Positions 20,593-29,321 of a stretch of DNA of 64,000 nt are shown here, piece by piece; position 1 is the stretch's first letter; each line of letters starts with the position of its first letter. This stretch comes from Collinsella aerofaciens (GTDB taxonomy: Bacteria > Actinomycetota > Coriobacteriia > Coriobacteriales > Coriobacteriaceae), in NCBI RefSeq assembly GCF_002736145.1, contig NZ_CP024160.1, forward strand, positions 1,984,001 to 2,048,000, in the 5' to 3' direction. The translations under genes were made by a program, and so were the position numbers. Below the pieces are notes generated by a model that was not told the DNA's origin, did not search any database, and worked only from the letters and a program-made list of their open reading frames with translations.

Positions 20593-21537
20593 ATGCCCGC
20601 GCTCATTACGCATCATCTGTTTGGCGAGGAAAGCATCGACCGTCTCCCACAGGGCGTTATCACGTCCGACGAGGAGCGCATCGCCTTTATCCTGGGAAAC
20701 CAAGGTCCCGACCCGTTCTTCTTCCACATCCTGACGCCGCGCGTTTCCGACTGCACGCTGCTGGCGCAGGTTATGCACCGCTCGCGCATGTCGCGTCAGT
20801 TCTCGTGCCTGCGCGATGGCGTGTCGCACCTGCTGCCGCGCGATGCCAACCTGGGTCGTGCGTTTGCGCTGGGCCTGCTGTCGCACTATGTGCTCGACCG
20901 CAATGCCCATCCCTTTGTCTACGAGCAGCAGTTTGGCATTGTCGAGTCCGCCCCCGAGCTCGAGGCTTCGGGCAGTCAAGTTCACGCCGTGCTCGAAAGC
21001 GACTTGGACGTGCTGATGCTGCAGCTCAAGCGCGATGGGGCAACGGTGGAGGATTATCCGCCGGCGGGCGAGATCGTCACTACCGACCGCATCAATCGTG
21101 TTGCCGGCGTGCTGATGAGCTACGTCGCCGGGCGCGTGTACGGCATCGATGTCCCGGCGGGGGAGTACGGCGGCGCCGTAGCCGACATGCAGCTGCTCTA
21201 CCGCACTATCGAGCCGGCCGGTTCGGCCAAGACGCGCGCGATTGCCCTGCTCGAGGGCTTGGTACACGATTATTCGCTGCTCGACGGCCTTGCGCACCGC
21301 GTGACGACTGAGCTGCCCGAGCGTACCGGCAATCTGGGCCACTTGGCATGGAAGAACCCCTTTACCGATGAAGTCTCGACCGAGAGCTTCCCCGAGGTTT
21401 TTGACCGCGCACTGCTCGATTACGAGCTCACCGTCGCCCGCTTTATCGAGACCGGCGATATGGAAGCCGTGACCAACCACGTCAATTACAGCGGTCGCGT
21501 GCTCGGCGCCGACGAAGAGTTCGACCGCGAGGAGTAG
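20593..21537 (+). CDS. Zinc-dependent phospholipase C-like protein
   Basis: This encodes 314 residues. The segments ITHHLFGEE, GNQGPDPFFF and LSHYVLDRNAHPF match the zinc-dependent phospholipase C fold (clustered His and Asp metal ligands). No signal peptide is visible, so the protein is probably cytoplasmic. Many such proteins in Gram-positive bacteria are of unknown substrate. The ATG at 20593 follows GAAAGGA and is preferred over one at 20563. CATAAT near 20557 may be its -10 box. Confidence 0.82.
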   Translation: MPALITHHLFGEESIDRLPQGVITSDEERIAFILGNQGPDPFFFHILTPRVSDCTLLAQVMHRSRMSRQFSCLRDGVSHLLPRDANLGRAFALGLLSHYVLDRNAHPFVYEQQFGIVESAPELEASGSQVHAVLESDLDVLMLQLKRDGATVEDYPPAGEIVTTDRINRVAGVLMSYVAGRVYGIDVPAGEYGGAVADMQLLYRTIEPAGSAKTRAIALLEGLVHDYSLLDGLAHRVTTELPERTGNLGHLAWKNPFTDEVSTESFPEVFDRALLDYELTVARFIETGDMEAVTNHVNYSGRVLGADEEFDREE

Positions 21538-21638
21538 GGCTCGTGCGTGCCCCTTTGCCGAATCCTTACCGGCGCCTCTGGACAATTGGGGTACGATGAA
21601 CTAACTGCATATCGGGCGAATACGAAGGGGCCCTGTCC

Positions 21639-22889
21639 ATGAAATACACCAAGCTCGAGCGTAACTGGGTTATGTACGATGTGGGCAACTCGGCCCTCGT
21701 GCTGCTCAATACCTCGGTGGTGCCCATCTACTTTAACGCCATCAATACCGGTGCTTCCTCGGCAGACCTGGTGGTCGCTTGGGGCAACGCGCAGACGATT
21801 GCCTCGCTGGTCATTGCCATGCTCATGCCCATTTTGGGCGCGCTTGCCGATTACGCCGGCAACAAGATCAAGTTCTTCCTGGGCTTCTTCCTCACGGGCC
21901 TGGTTCTTTGCCTGGCGCAGGCTATCCCCATGTCCGCCATGGCATTTTTGACCGTGTACGTGCTGTGCACCATCGGCCTTAACTCTTCTATGACGTTCTA
22001 CGACGCCATGCTGCCCGACATTACCACCGACGAGCGCATGGACGCCGTGTCCAGCTCGGGCTATGCCTGGGGCTACATCGGTTCCACCGTACCGTTCATC
22101 ATCTGCCTGGCGCTTATCATGGGTGGCCCCGCCCTTGGCGTCCCCACCATGCTGGCAACGCGTCTGTCGTTTATCATCACCGGTGCCTGGTGGCTCATCT
22201 TTACCCTGCCGCTCATTCGCACCTATAAGCAAAAGTACGGTCGCGAGCGCGGTCCCGAGGACACCATCGGCCACATCGCGGGCGGTGTGTTCTCCGAGGT
22301 CGGACACACCATGCGCGAGATCGCCCACAACAAGACCGTGCTGGTCTACATGATCGCGTTCTTCTTCTACATCGACGGTGTGCACACGGTCATCTCCATG
22401 GCAACCAGCTACGGATCGGCTCTGGGTATCGACTCGACCCAGCTGGTGCTGGCGCTGCTCGTTACGCAGTTTGTGGCCTTCCCGTCCGCCATTATCTACG
22501 GCAAGCTCGCCGGTCGCGTGGGCACACTCAATATGATCTTGGTGGCCGTCGCCGCCTACATGGGCATTGTGCTGTTCGCCGCGTTCTTCCTCAAGACCGC
22601 CTTTGAGTTCTGGGTGCTTGCCATTATGGTCGGCCTGTTCCAGGGCGGCGTGCAGGCGCTCAGCCGTAGCTACTTTGGCCGCATTATCCCTAAAGAAAAA
22701 TCCAACGAGTACTACGGCTTCTTTGACATCTTTGGTCGTTATGCAAGCGTCATGGGCACCTTTCTAGTGTCGGTCGTCACCTCGCTGACCGGCAACCCGT
22801 CGCTGGGCGTCCTTTCCATTGGCGTTCTTCTGGTTGTTGGCTTTGTGCTGCTGGTCCGCCTGTCCCGCATGACTCAGGCGGCGGCGTAA
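21639..22889 (+). CDS. UMF1/Atg22-like MFS transporter
   Basis: This encodes 416 residues with about 12 hydrophobic helices. The opening (WVMYDVGNSALVLL) and the segment TFYDAMLPDIT are typical of the UMF1 branch of the major facilitator superfamily, which includes vacuolar Atg22 effluxers. QALSRSYFGRIIP is also characteristic. It probably exports amino acids or other small solutes; the substrate is unknown. TACGAT at 21590-21595 is a plausible -10 box. Confidence 0.88.
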   Translation: MKYTKLERNWVMYDVGNSALVLLNTSVVPIYFNAINTGASSADLVVAWGNAQTIASLVIAMLMPILGALADYAGNKIKFFLGFFLTGLVLCLAQAIPMSAMAFLTVYVLCTIGLNSSMTFYDAMLPDITTDERMDAVSSSGYAWGYIGSTVPFIICLALIMGGPALGVPTMLATRLSFIITGAWWLIFTLPLIRTYKQKYGRERGPEDTIGHIAGGVFSEVGHTMREIAHNKTVLVYMIAFFFYIDGVHTVISMATSYGSALGIDSTQLVLALLVTQFVAFPSAIIYGKLAGRVGTLNMILVAVAAYMGIVLFAAFFLKTAFEFWVLAIMVGLFQGGVQALSRSYFGRIIPKEKSNEYYGFFDIFGRYASVMGTFLVSVVTSLTGNPSLGVLSIGVLLVVGFVLLVRLSRMTQAAA

Positions 22890-22991
22890 GGCAACCGGGC
22901 TCAGTACGGCAATTGTGCCTATCTGCAGTACTCTTTTGGAAGTAGCCGCATAAATCATTCTGACTTCCGAGCAATGTTTAGCCCAAGTGGG

Positions 22992-23050
22992 TATGATGGA
23001 ATCAGCTAGGTCGCGGGGCGTCGCCTGTGTTTGGCGGCGCCCCGTTTTTG
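22992..23050 (+). terminator. Promoter-proximal terminator hairpin ahead of the glycosyltransferase operon
   Basis: A -10-like TATGAT (22992-22997) is followed by a long hairpin (GGGGCGTCGCC...GGCGGCGCCCC) and TTTTTG, then the AAGGAGGG of the next gene. No good -35 was found. It may terminate upstream transcription or attenuate the operon. Confidence 0.5.
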
Positions 23051-23071
23051 TGTTGCAAGGAGGGTAAAGGT

Positions 23072-24259
23072 ATGAACGCCACGGTTGTGATCCCAACATA
23101 TTGGGCGGGCGATGATACCCAAGCAAACGCTCCCGGCACCTACGATCACTCGACGCCGCTCAATGCCGCCAACCCGGAGCTCGATCGCTGCCTGACTTCG
23201 CTCGAACAGGTGCGAGACATTCCGCGCATCATTCTCTTGGTGGTCTGTCCGGTTTCTGTCACGCCCGACGTATCCCATCGCGTGCGCGAAATCGTTAATG
23301 CGCATCCCACACTTAAGGTCACCGTCGTTACCAATACTCAGGCTTCGCGTGTTGCCGACCGCGTGGCGCAGATTGCGCCCAAAGGCTCGGGCGAGTGCGT
23401 GAGCCTGCGCGGCTACGGCGCCATCCGCAACATGGGTCTTGCCTGCGCGGCGGTGCTGGGGCACGACGCGGTTGTGTTTTTGGATGACGACGAGACCGTC
23501 ATCGATGCCGACTTTATGAAGCGTGCGACCTATGCACTGGGCCAACAGACGCGTCAGGGCCTGCCGATTTTAGTCAAGAGCGGATACTTTTACGATCGCG
23601 ACGGGTCGCCGCTGGCTCCCACGGACAAAGCGGGCATTTGCCATCGCTGGTGGACCAAGCGTATCGAGTTCAATCGCTGGATGAAAAAGGCGCTCTCGGG
23701 CACCCGCATCTCGCGTTCCAATTACGTGTGCGGCGGCCTGATGGCCCTGCACGCCCGCGCCTTTACGCGCGTGGCCTTCGACCCGTTTATCACCCGCGGC
23801 GAGGATCTGGACTACCTGTTTAACATGCGCATGTTCGGCTATGACGTGTGGTTCGATAACGAGTGGACCGTGCGTCACCTGCCGCCCGAGTCCGAGAAGC
23901 GCTCGCCGCGCTTTATGCAGGACGTGTACCGTTGGTACTACGAGCGGGCCAAGCTGACGTTCGCCGCACACCAAAAGGAGCTCATTCCGGTTACCGCCGC
24001 ATCACTCATGCCCTATCCGGGTCCGTGGATCTCGCGCGAGCTCGACGACCGCGTGCGCAAGACTGCCATGGTTCGCAGCATGTTTACCCGCGAGCACGAG
24101 GGGTATCTGCGCATCTGGCGTTACGGTATTGACGAGGCCAAGACCTATGCCCGCCAAAACGCCGCAAGCTACCTGCGTTTTCAGAGTTTCTGGCCCAAGA
24201 TCATGGACGAACTTTGGCGCGACGCACAACTGATTAGCATCCTGGAGGGGGCTGAATGA
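23072..24259 (+). CDS. GT-A fold (family 2-like) glycosyltransferase
   Basis: This encodes 395 residues. It opens with ATVVIPTYW, the first strand of GT2-type enzymes, and carries the nucleotide-sugar metal motif as VVFLDDDE (~150). A later FITRGEDLDYLFNMRMFGYD fits the acceptor region with a catalytic acid. No membrane helix is present, so it is a cytosolic enzyme. The ATG at 23072 follows AAGGAGGG and is preferred over an in-frame ATG at 23027. Its stop overlaps the sensor kinase start (ATGA), an unusual coupling of a glycosyltransferase and a two-component system. Confidence 0.8.
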   Translation: MNATVVIPTYWAGDDTQANAPGTYDHSTPLNAANPELDRCLTSLEQVRDIPRIILLVVCPVSVTPDVSHRVREIVNAHPTLKVTVVTNTQASRVADRVAQIAPKGSGECVSLRGYGAIRNMGLACAAVLGHDAVVFLDDDETVIDADFMKRATYALGQQTRQGLPILVKSGYFYDRDGSPLAPTDKAGICHRWWTKRIEFNRWMKKALSGTRISRSNYVCGGLMALHARAFTRVAFDPFITRGEDLDYLFNMRMFGYDVWFDNEWTVRHLPPESEKRSPRFMQDVYRWYYERAKLTFAAHQKELIPVTAASLMPYPGPWISRELDDRVRKTAMVRSMFTREHEGYLRIWRYGIDEAKTYARQNAASYLRFQSFWPKIMDELWRDAQLISILEGAE

Positions 24260-25599
24260 TCGACCGCCGCGCCCAGCGCGATAATTCAATTTCAATCTTT
24301 CGCATCATCGCCGTTGTCTGTGCCGTTTGCGTGTTGGCGTACTTTATCTTTGCCCTGGCGACTGGCATTGAGCCGATTGCCACGGTGATCGCCTGTGCGC
24401 TGCTGTGCATCTTCCTGTGCATCTTTATCTATTTGACGCTCAATCCCGATTCGGTACGCTCCCAGTACACCGAGGAGACGCTCTCGGTTGCCTCGGCCAT
24501 GCTCGAGGACATTAAGGGCGGTCTGACGCAGGAATCGGCGCTTTTGGTGTGCCGGCGTATCCTGCCCGAGACACGTGCCATGACCGTTGCCATCACCGAT
24601 GAGAGCAACGTGTTGGCCTGCGCGGGCGAGTTCGAGGAAAAGCTGCTGCCCGATTCGCCCATCCACACGCTTGCCACGCGCTACGTCATTGAGCACGGCA
24701 TCGTGCAGTCGTTCAACCGCGTGGTGGACGTGGTGGGTTCGGATGGCTCGCACAACCATGTTCCCGCCGGTATCATCGCGCCCATCAAGGTGGGCGACCG
24801 CACCGTCGGCACGCTCAAGTTCTACTACAAGACCCCGCGCGCCGTAGACCGCACCCAGTATGCGCTTGCCTCGGGTTTTGCCGAGATCCTGTCCACGCAG
24901 CTCGCCATCCACGAGCTCGAGGTGCAAAAGGAGCTCACGGCCCGTGCCGAGGTTCGTGCCCTGCAAGCGCAGATCAATCCGCACTTTCTGTTCAACACGC
25001 TCAACACCATCGCGTCGTTTACACGCACCGATCCGCTGCGTGCCCGCGAGCTGCTGCGCGAGTTCTCCTCGTTCTATCGCGCCACGCTCGACAACTCGGG
25101 GTCGCTTATCCCGGTCTCGCGCGAGGTTGCCCAGACCAAGCGCTACCTGACGTTTGAGAAGGCGCGCTTTGGCGAGGACCGCGTACTGGCGACCTTCGAT
25201 GTCTCCGAGGATGTTGAGGACACGTTGGTCCCGGCCTTTGTAATCCAGCCCATCGTCGAGAACGCCGTGCGGCATGGTATGGGCGATGACGATGCCCTGC
25301 GGATCGATGTGACCGTTCATCAAGACGGCGACGACGCAATCCTGATTGCCGTGGCCGACAACGGCGTGGGCATGGACGAGGGCACCGCCGCCAGGCTGTT
25401 TGATGAGCGCTCCGCCCGCCCCGATGCCAGTTCCCCGCAAGGCGGCGGCGCCGGCGTGGCCATGCACAATATTTCTGAGCGCATCCATCGCTTTTATGGA
25501 CCGCACTCTTATACGCGCGTCGAATCGGCGCCGGGCAAGGGCACCAAAGTGCTCCTGCACCTTGATTTGTCAGAGAGCATCTTTGACATTCAAGAGTAA
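24256..25599 (+). CDS. LytS-type sensor histidine kinase, second paralogue
   Basis: This encodes 447 residues. Two adjacent hydrophobic helices (~14-36 and ~42-60) precede a GAF-like domain (~75-220). The His_kinase motif PHFLFN and the ATPase motifs PIVENAVRHG and ADNGVGMDEG follow. It overlaps the glycosyltransferase gene by 4 bases, with GGAGGGGG before the ATG, and precedes its response regulator by 72 bases. Architecture and many segments mirror the kinase at 18342, which points to duplication. Confidence 0.92.
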   Translation: MIDRRAQRDNSISIFRIIAVVCAVCVLAYFIFALATGIEPIATVIACALLCIFLCIFIYLTLNPDSVRSQYTEETLSVASAMLEDIKGGLTQESALLVCRRILPETRAMTVAITDESNVLACAGEFEEKLLPDSPIHTLATRYVIEHGIVQSFNRVVDVVGSDGSHNHVPAGIIAPIKVGDRTVGTLKFYYKTPRAVDRTQYALASGFAEILSTQLAIHELEVQKELTARAEVRALQAQINPHFLFNTLNTIASFTRTDPLRARELLREFSSFYRATLDNSGSLIPVSREVAQTKRYLTFEKARFGEDRVLATFDVSEDVEDTLVPAFVIQPIVENAVRHGMGDDDALRIDVTVHQDGDDAILIAVADNGVGMDEGTAARLFDERSARPDASSPQGGGAGVAMHNISERIHRFYGPHSYTRVESAPGKGTKVLLHLDLSESIFDIQE

Positions 25600-25671
25600 A
25601 ATAAAAGGCTATGGGCTCAACGCCAAGCGGCGGATGCCCAGCCTAGTTTGTTGACGAAAGGTTTAATCCCT

Positions 25672-26388
25672 ATGCTGCGTGCGATGATTGTGGATGATGA
25701 GGCCCCGGCCCGTTCGGAACTTCGCTTCTTGCTCGAGCAGACGGGCAAGATCGGCACGATCACTGAGGCGTCGAGCGTCCGCTCCGCCATTGAGATGTTG
25801 ATGGAAAGCCGCGTCGATGTCGTATTTCTCGATATCTCGATGCCCGGTGCTTCTGGTCTGCAGCTTGCCGAGGCACTGCATAAGCTTAAGAATCCGCCGG
25901 CGATTGTGTTTGTGACTGCGTATAGCGATCATGCCGTCGAGGCGTTCGACGTAGATGCCGTCGATTACCTAATGAAGCCGGTTGAGGAGGCACGCCTGGA
26001 TCGCGCGATCGAGAAGGTCATGCAGCGCGCCAAGCCCGTCACGGACAGCAAGGCCACCATCGAGCGCATTCCGGTGGAAAAGGGCGGCCGTAAGGTCCTC
26101 ATTCCCGTGGATGACATTCGCTTCATCATGGCCAAGGACGATTACTCCTGTATCTATACCGTCGATGATCGTTTTCTATCGACGACTTCGCTGGCGCAGT
26201 TCGAGGCCAAGCTTTGCGACTTTGGCTTCTTTCGCGTTCATCGCCGCTATATCGTCAACTTGGCGTGCGTCACGGATGTCGAGACGGTGCCCTCGGGCGC
26301 TATCCAACTGGGCATTACGGGCGTCGACGAACGCGTGCCGGTTTCGCGCCGCCGCGTTGTGCCGCTCAAGAAGGCCCTGAGCCTCTAG
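25672..26388 (+). CDS. LytTR-family response regulator, second paralogue
   Basis: This encodes 238 residues. The receiver motifs are VDDEAPARSELRF, VVFLDISMPG (phospho-Asp), VFVTAYSDHA and LMKPVEEARL. The LytTR domain includes FFRVHRRYIVNL. The ATG at 25672 has AAAGG at a proper distance; an in-frame ATG at 25648 lacks one. It is the partner of the kinase at 24256 and part of the glycosyltransferase operon. A terminator follows at about 26400-26446. Confidence 0.95.
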   Translation: MLRAMIVDDEAPARSELRFLLEQTGKIGTITEASSVRSAIEMLMESRVDVVFLDISMPGASGLQLAEALHKLKNPPAIVFVTAYSDHAVEAFDVDAVDYLMKPVEEARLDRAIEKVMQRAKPVTDSKATIERIPVEKGGRKVLIPVDDIRFIMAKDDYSCIYTVDDRFLSTTSLAQFEAKLCDFGFFRVHRRYIVNLACVTDVETVPSGAIQLGITGVDERVPVSRRRVVPLKKALSL

Positions 26389-26397
26389 CACACTGGC

Positions 26398-26447
26398 CCC
26401 GCAGCCCTGTAGACCAATTGTCTGCGGAGCCGTGGGGCTTTTTGTAT
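26398..26447 (+). terminator. Terminator after the second LytTR regulator
   Basis: GGCCCCGCAG...GTGGGGCTTTTTG, with an inner GTAGAC/GTCTGC-type pairing, gives a branched hairpin ending in five T. TATATA just downstream could act as the -10 box of the phosphodiesterase gene. Confidence 0.55.
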
Positions 26448-26479
26448 ATACGTCGAATCGGTTTTGCAGAAGGGATCTC

Positions 26480-26947
26480 ATGAACAGTGCAGGCGCCAAG
26501 CGCATCGACATCATCTCGGACACCCACGGCTATCTTTCGCCCGCGCTTCTGGACGAGCTCAAGGGCGCAGATCTGATCATCCACGCCGGAGACCTCACCT
26601 CAGAGATGGATTACGAGCATCTATGCACCATCGCCCCCGTGCGAGCGGTCCTAGGCAACAACGACTACTACCGCGACTACGGCCCGGATGTAGACCGTCT
26701 GGCCATCTTCACCTACGAAGGCCTCAAATTCGCCGTAGCTCACTACCGTGAAGACCTGCCCGTGGGATCCGTAGACGTAGCCATCAACGGTCACACCCAC
26801 GTAACCAAAGAAGCCCAAGTGGGCCGCTGCCTGGTCCTCAATCCCGGTAGCGCCAGCTACCCCAGAGGCAGCCGAGGCCCCACCATGGCCAGAATGCTCG
26901 TCAAGGACGGCAAGATCCTCAGCACCAAGTTTATCGACTTGGACTAA
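26480..26947 (+). CDS. YfcE/MJ0936-type metallophosphoesterase
   Basis: This encodes 155 residues, normal for the small YfcE/MJ0936 phosphodiesterases. Metal-binding motifs in order: DIISDTHG, HAGDLT, LGNNDYY and GHTH, then the conserved LNPGSASYPRG. It should hydrolyse phosphodiesters using a two-metal centre; the physiological substrate is unsettled. The ATG at 26480 follows GAAGGGAT. Codon use shifts to more A/T-ending codons in the second half. Confidence 0.92.
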   Translation: MNSAGAKRIDIISDTHGYLSPALLDELKGADLIIHAGDLTSEMDYEHLCTIAPVRAVLGNNDYYRDYGPDVDRLAIFTYEGLKFAVAHYREDLPVGSVDVAINGHTHVTKEAQVGRCLVLNPGSASYPRGSRGPTMARMLVKDGKILSTKFIDLD

Positions 26948-26954
26948 CCGCAAC

Positions 26955-26989
26955 AAAAACGGGGGATGCAGATCGCGTCTCCCGTTTTT
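26955..26989 (+). terminator. Intrinsic terminator after the phosphodiesterase gene
   Basis: AAAAACGGG...CCCGTTTTT: a symmetrical A-stem-T terminator with potential bidirectional function. Confidence 0.75.
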
Positions 26990-27105
26990 CTTTGAGCCAA
27001 AGGCAGAAGTTCAACAAGATCCATCAGACCAACCCCGCCGCGGAGCACGCGGGCTAGCCGCGCAGCGGCGCACGCCCGCAAAACTGGTTGAACAATGTGA
27101 CGGCA

Positions 27106-27250
27106 GGGAGGGTCTCCGGGGCCGGCTGGCGCGGGTTAAGTTTGTCGCGAGTTCCGCACGCAAAGGAAAGCACTTAATGTGCTTTCCGTCTTGCGCAGGA
27201 CTGTAGAGCAGCAAGCTTAACCCGCGCCAGCCGGCCCCGGAGACCCTCCC
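27106..27250. repeat. 145-bp palindromic element with perfect 35-bp arms
   Basis: Arms 27106-27140 and 27216-27250 are perfect 35-bp inverted repeats. Between them lies another hairpin, GGAAAGCAC-TTAAT-GTGCTTTCC, extended by CGCAA/TTGCG. There is no coding potential. The element ends about 110 bases before tRNA-Asp. Its nested design resembles the elements at 12142, 29881 and 60481, but the sequence is different. Confidence 0.75.
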
Positions 27251-27283
27251 GGAGGGCCCACAAAAATATTTTCAAAAAAGTTG

Positions 27284-27313
27284 TTGCGCGGCGGACGGAC
27301 TTCTGTGTATACT
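27284..27313 (+). promoter_or_regulatory. tRNA-Asp promoter
   Basis: TTGCGC (27284-27289), an 18-base spacer, then TATACT (27308-27313), 46 bases before the mature tRNA 5' end. Confidence 0.65.
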
Positions 27314-27359
27314 AATCCCCGCAGCGCACGCGAGCGGAAACAAACGCGAACGACTGCCT

Positions 27360-27437
<78 letters not shown>

Positions 27438-27445
27438 ACGCAATT

Positions 27446-27473
27446 AAAGCCACGTCTTCGGACGTGGCTTTTT
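27446..27473 (+). terminator. tRNA-Asp terminator
   Basis: AAAGCCACGTC-TTCG-GACGTGGCTTTTT, a classical UUCG-loop terminator directly after the tRNA. Confidence 0.85.
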
Positions 27474-27591
27474 GCGTTTGATGCACTTTGTTTCGGTAGA
27501 ACGATTGCCCTGGTGCATCTTCGCCCAGAATCCCCGCGCCTTCGGGAACGCAAGTAAAATCTAACAAGTATATTTGTCTGAACAACAGCTT

Positions 27592-27636
27592 TGTTGCGCA
27601 ACACCTGTTCAACGAGACAGGGGGTTAGGTTATACT
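27592..27636 (+). promoter_or_regulatory. Rrf2 operon promoter with upstream palindrome
   Basis: TGTTGCGCAACA (27592-27603) is a perfect 12-bp palindrome lying just before TTCAAC (27608-27613), a 17-base spacer and TATACT (27631-27636). This leaves a leader of about 150 bases before the Rrf2 ATG. Nothing else was recognised between the tRNA terminator and this site. Confidence 0.6.
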
Positions 27637-27794
27637 AAATTGCACTGTAGGCCGCATCTGATGCATTTCGCTCCAAGCGCGGCACTCAGTGGATATCCGA
27701 TTTACTATTTGGATGTCCTGCGGTCATTGGTGTCTCGACGTAAGCTCGGCCCCGGAGCTCGTTCGAGCTGTTCCTATTCCTTGAAAGGGGAAAA

Positions 27795-28280
27795 ATGGAC
27801 ATATCGAGGAAGACTGATTACGCCCTTCGCATGCTCGCGATGCTTGCCGAGGACCCGGAGCGTCTGCTTTCTGTTCGCACTGCCGCCGAAGAGGTCAATG
27901 TCCCGTATTCGTTTGCCCGTTCGATCCAGCATGGTTTGGTTCAGGCCGGTATTGTGGAGAGCCTGCGTGGCGTCCATGGCGGCATGCGTCTTAAGGTCAG
28001 CCCCGACGATGTCACCATCCGCCAGGTCGTTGAGGCCGTTCAGGGCCCCATGGTCATGAACGATTGCACCGCGCCCGATGGCGACTGTGCGCGCATGGGT
28101 ACGTGCTGCTATCATCCCCTGTGGGCCGGAGCTCAAGCGCTGATGCGTGACTACCTCGATTCCGTTTCGCTGGGCGATATCGTCGCTCACCGCCAGTTCC
28201 CGGCCGTCGATTCCAAATTCGCCGACCGCGATGCGTTTCCCGAGTACGCCACCTGTGCGTGCGCTTGCCGGGAGGAATAG
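27795..28280 (+). CDS. Rrf2-family transcriptional regulator
   Basis: This encodes 161 residues. The N-terminal winged helix (MDISRKTDYALRMLA onward; GGMRLKVSPDDVTI wing) is typical of Rrf2. A cysteine cluster at ~91-105 (C-x6-C-x5-CC) probably binds an iron-sulfur cluster, and the C-terminus has a further CACAC motif. It likely senses redox state or iron-sulfur status. The ATG follows GAAAGGGG. The gene is 21 bases upstream of a MutY-like glycosylase and near rubrerythrin, consistent with an oxidative-stress theme. Confidence 0.9.
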   Translation: MDISRKTDYALRMLAMLAEDPERLLSVRTAAEEVNVPYSFARSIQHGLVQAGIVESLRGVHGGMRLKVSPDDVTIRQVVEAVQGPMVMNDCTAPDGDCARMGTCCYHPLWAGAQALMRDYLDSVSLGDIVAHRQFPAVDSKFADRDAFPEYATCACACREE

Positions 28281-28301
28281 CGCCGCATAAGGAGCATAGC
28301 C

Positions 28302-29207
28302 ATGATTCAGGACCCCTTTCGTTCGATGATTCGTTCGGAAGGGGTCCTGCGTTATCGCGACCTTCCGTGGCGCCGCACGCGCGACCCGTACATTATTTGG
28401 CTTTCCGAGGTTATGCTGCAGCAAACGCAGGTGCCGCGTGTGGAGACGCGTATGCCCGCGTGGCTCGACCGCTTTCCAACCGTGCAGGCGCTTGCCCAGG
28501 CCGCGCCTTCCGATGTTTTGGACGCTTGGCAGGGGATGGGCTACAACCGACGCGCCCTGGCGCTCCACAAGGCCGCTCAGCGCGTTGTAGAGGACTGGGA
28601 CGGGGAGTTTCCACGTGAGACGCGCGACCTGGTCGCCCTGCCCGGTATTGGTCCGGCGACGGCGCAGGGCATCCGGTCGTTTGCGTTCGATCTACCGGGT
28701 GTGTATCTGGAGACCAACGTGCGCACGGTCTTTCTGCATCATTTCTTTCCCGATGTACCGGCCGTTCCCGATCGCGAGCTGGTGCCGCTGATTCAGGCCG
28801 CCTGTCCGGCGGCTCCCGGCGCGACGGCGGATGAGATCGCTCCCTTTGCCGTGCCGCTCGATGATGCCGACACACCGCGCGCATGGTATTACGCGCTGCT
28901 GGATTATGGCGCGTATCTTAAGAAGACGCTGCCCAATCCGTCCAGGCGCTCGGCGAGCTATAGCCGTCAGTCCAAGTTTGAGGGCTCGCGCCGTCAAAAG
29001 CGCGCCCATATTGTGCGCATGCTGCTGGCTGCGCGCGATGGGCAGCCGGCGGGCATCACGCTCGCCGAGGCCGTGGCGGGTGTCAACGAAATGGAGGCGG
29101 CGGCAGGCCGCGAGCCGGTCGATCACGATCTCGTCGCAGGCATTTTGGCCGACTTGGAGCGTGAGGGCTTTTGCCGCGTGGAGGGCGACCGCTGGCTAAG
29201 CGTGTAG
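28302..29207 (+). CDS. MutY-like HhH-GPD DNA glycosylase lacking the iron-sulfur motif
   Basis: This encodes 301 residues. The N-terminal part aligns with MutY: SEVMLQQTQV retains the catalytic Glu, and LPGIGPATAQGI is the helix-hairpin-helix. The MutY catalytic Asp in LDGNV is Glu here (YLETNVRTV). The four cysteines of the MutY/Nth cluster are absent, replaced by a segment with DYGAYLKK and NPSRRSASYSRQSKF. The C-terminus looks like a winged helix, not the MutY NUDIX-like 8-oxoG domain. This fits a divergent glycosylase family that databases often label A/G-specific glycosylase or, wrongly, HesB. Probable base-excision repair; substrate unproven. Co-transcribed with Rrf2. Confidence 0.82.
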   Translation: MIQDPFRSMIRSEGVLRYRDLPWRRTRDPYIIWLSEVMLQQTQVPRVETRMPAWLDRFPTVQALAQAAPSDVLDAWQGMGYNRRALALHKAAQRVVEDWDGEFPRETRDLVALPGIGPATAQGIRSFAFDLPGVYLETNVRTVFLHHFFPDVPAVPDRELVPLIQAACPAAPGATADEIAPFAVPLDDADTPRAWYYALLDYGAYLKKTLPNPSRRSASYSRQSKFEGSRRQKRAHIVRMLLAARDGQPAGITLAEAVAGVNEMEAAAGREPVDHDLVAGILADLEREGFCRVEGDRWLSV

Positions 29208-29321
29208 CCCACCCGAATCTGAAGAACAGGATTGTAAGGTTTAGATTCTCGAGATGAGGGCATCCTAAAGACAAGGCCGTCCGAAGCCTACGGGCGGTAC
29301 GTGTTGAAGGGAAGTACACCT

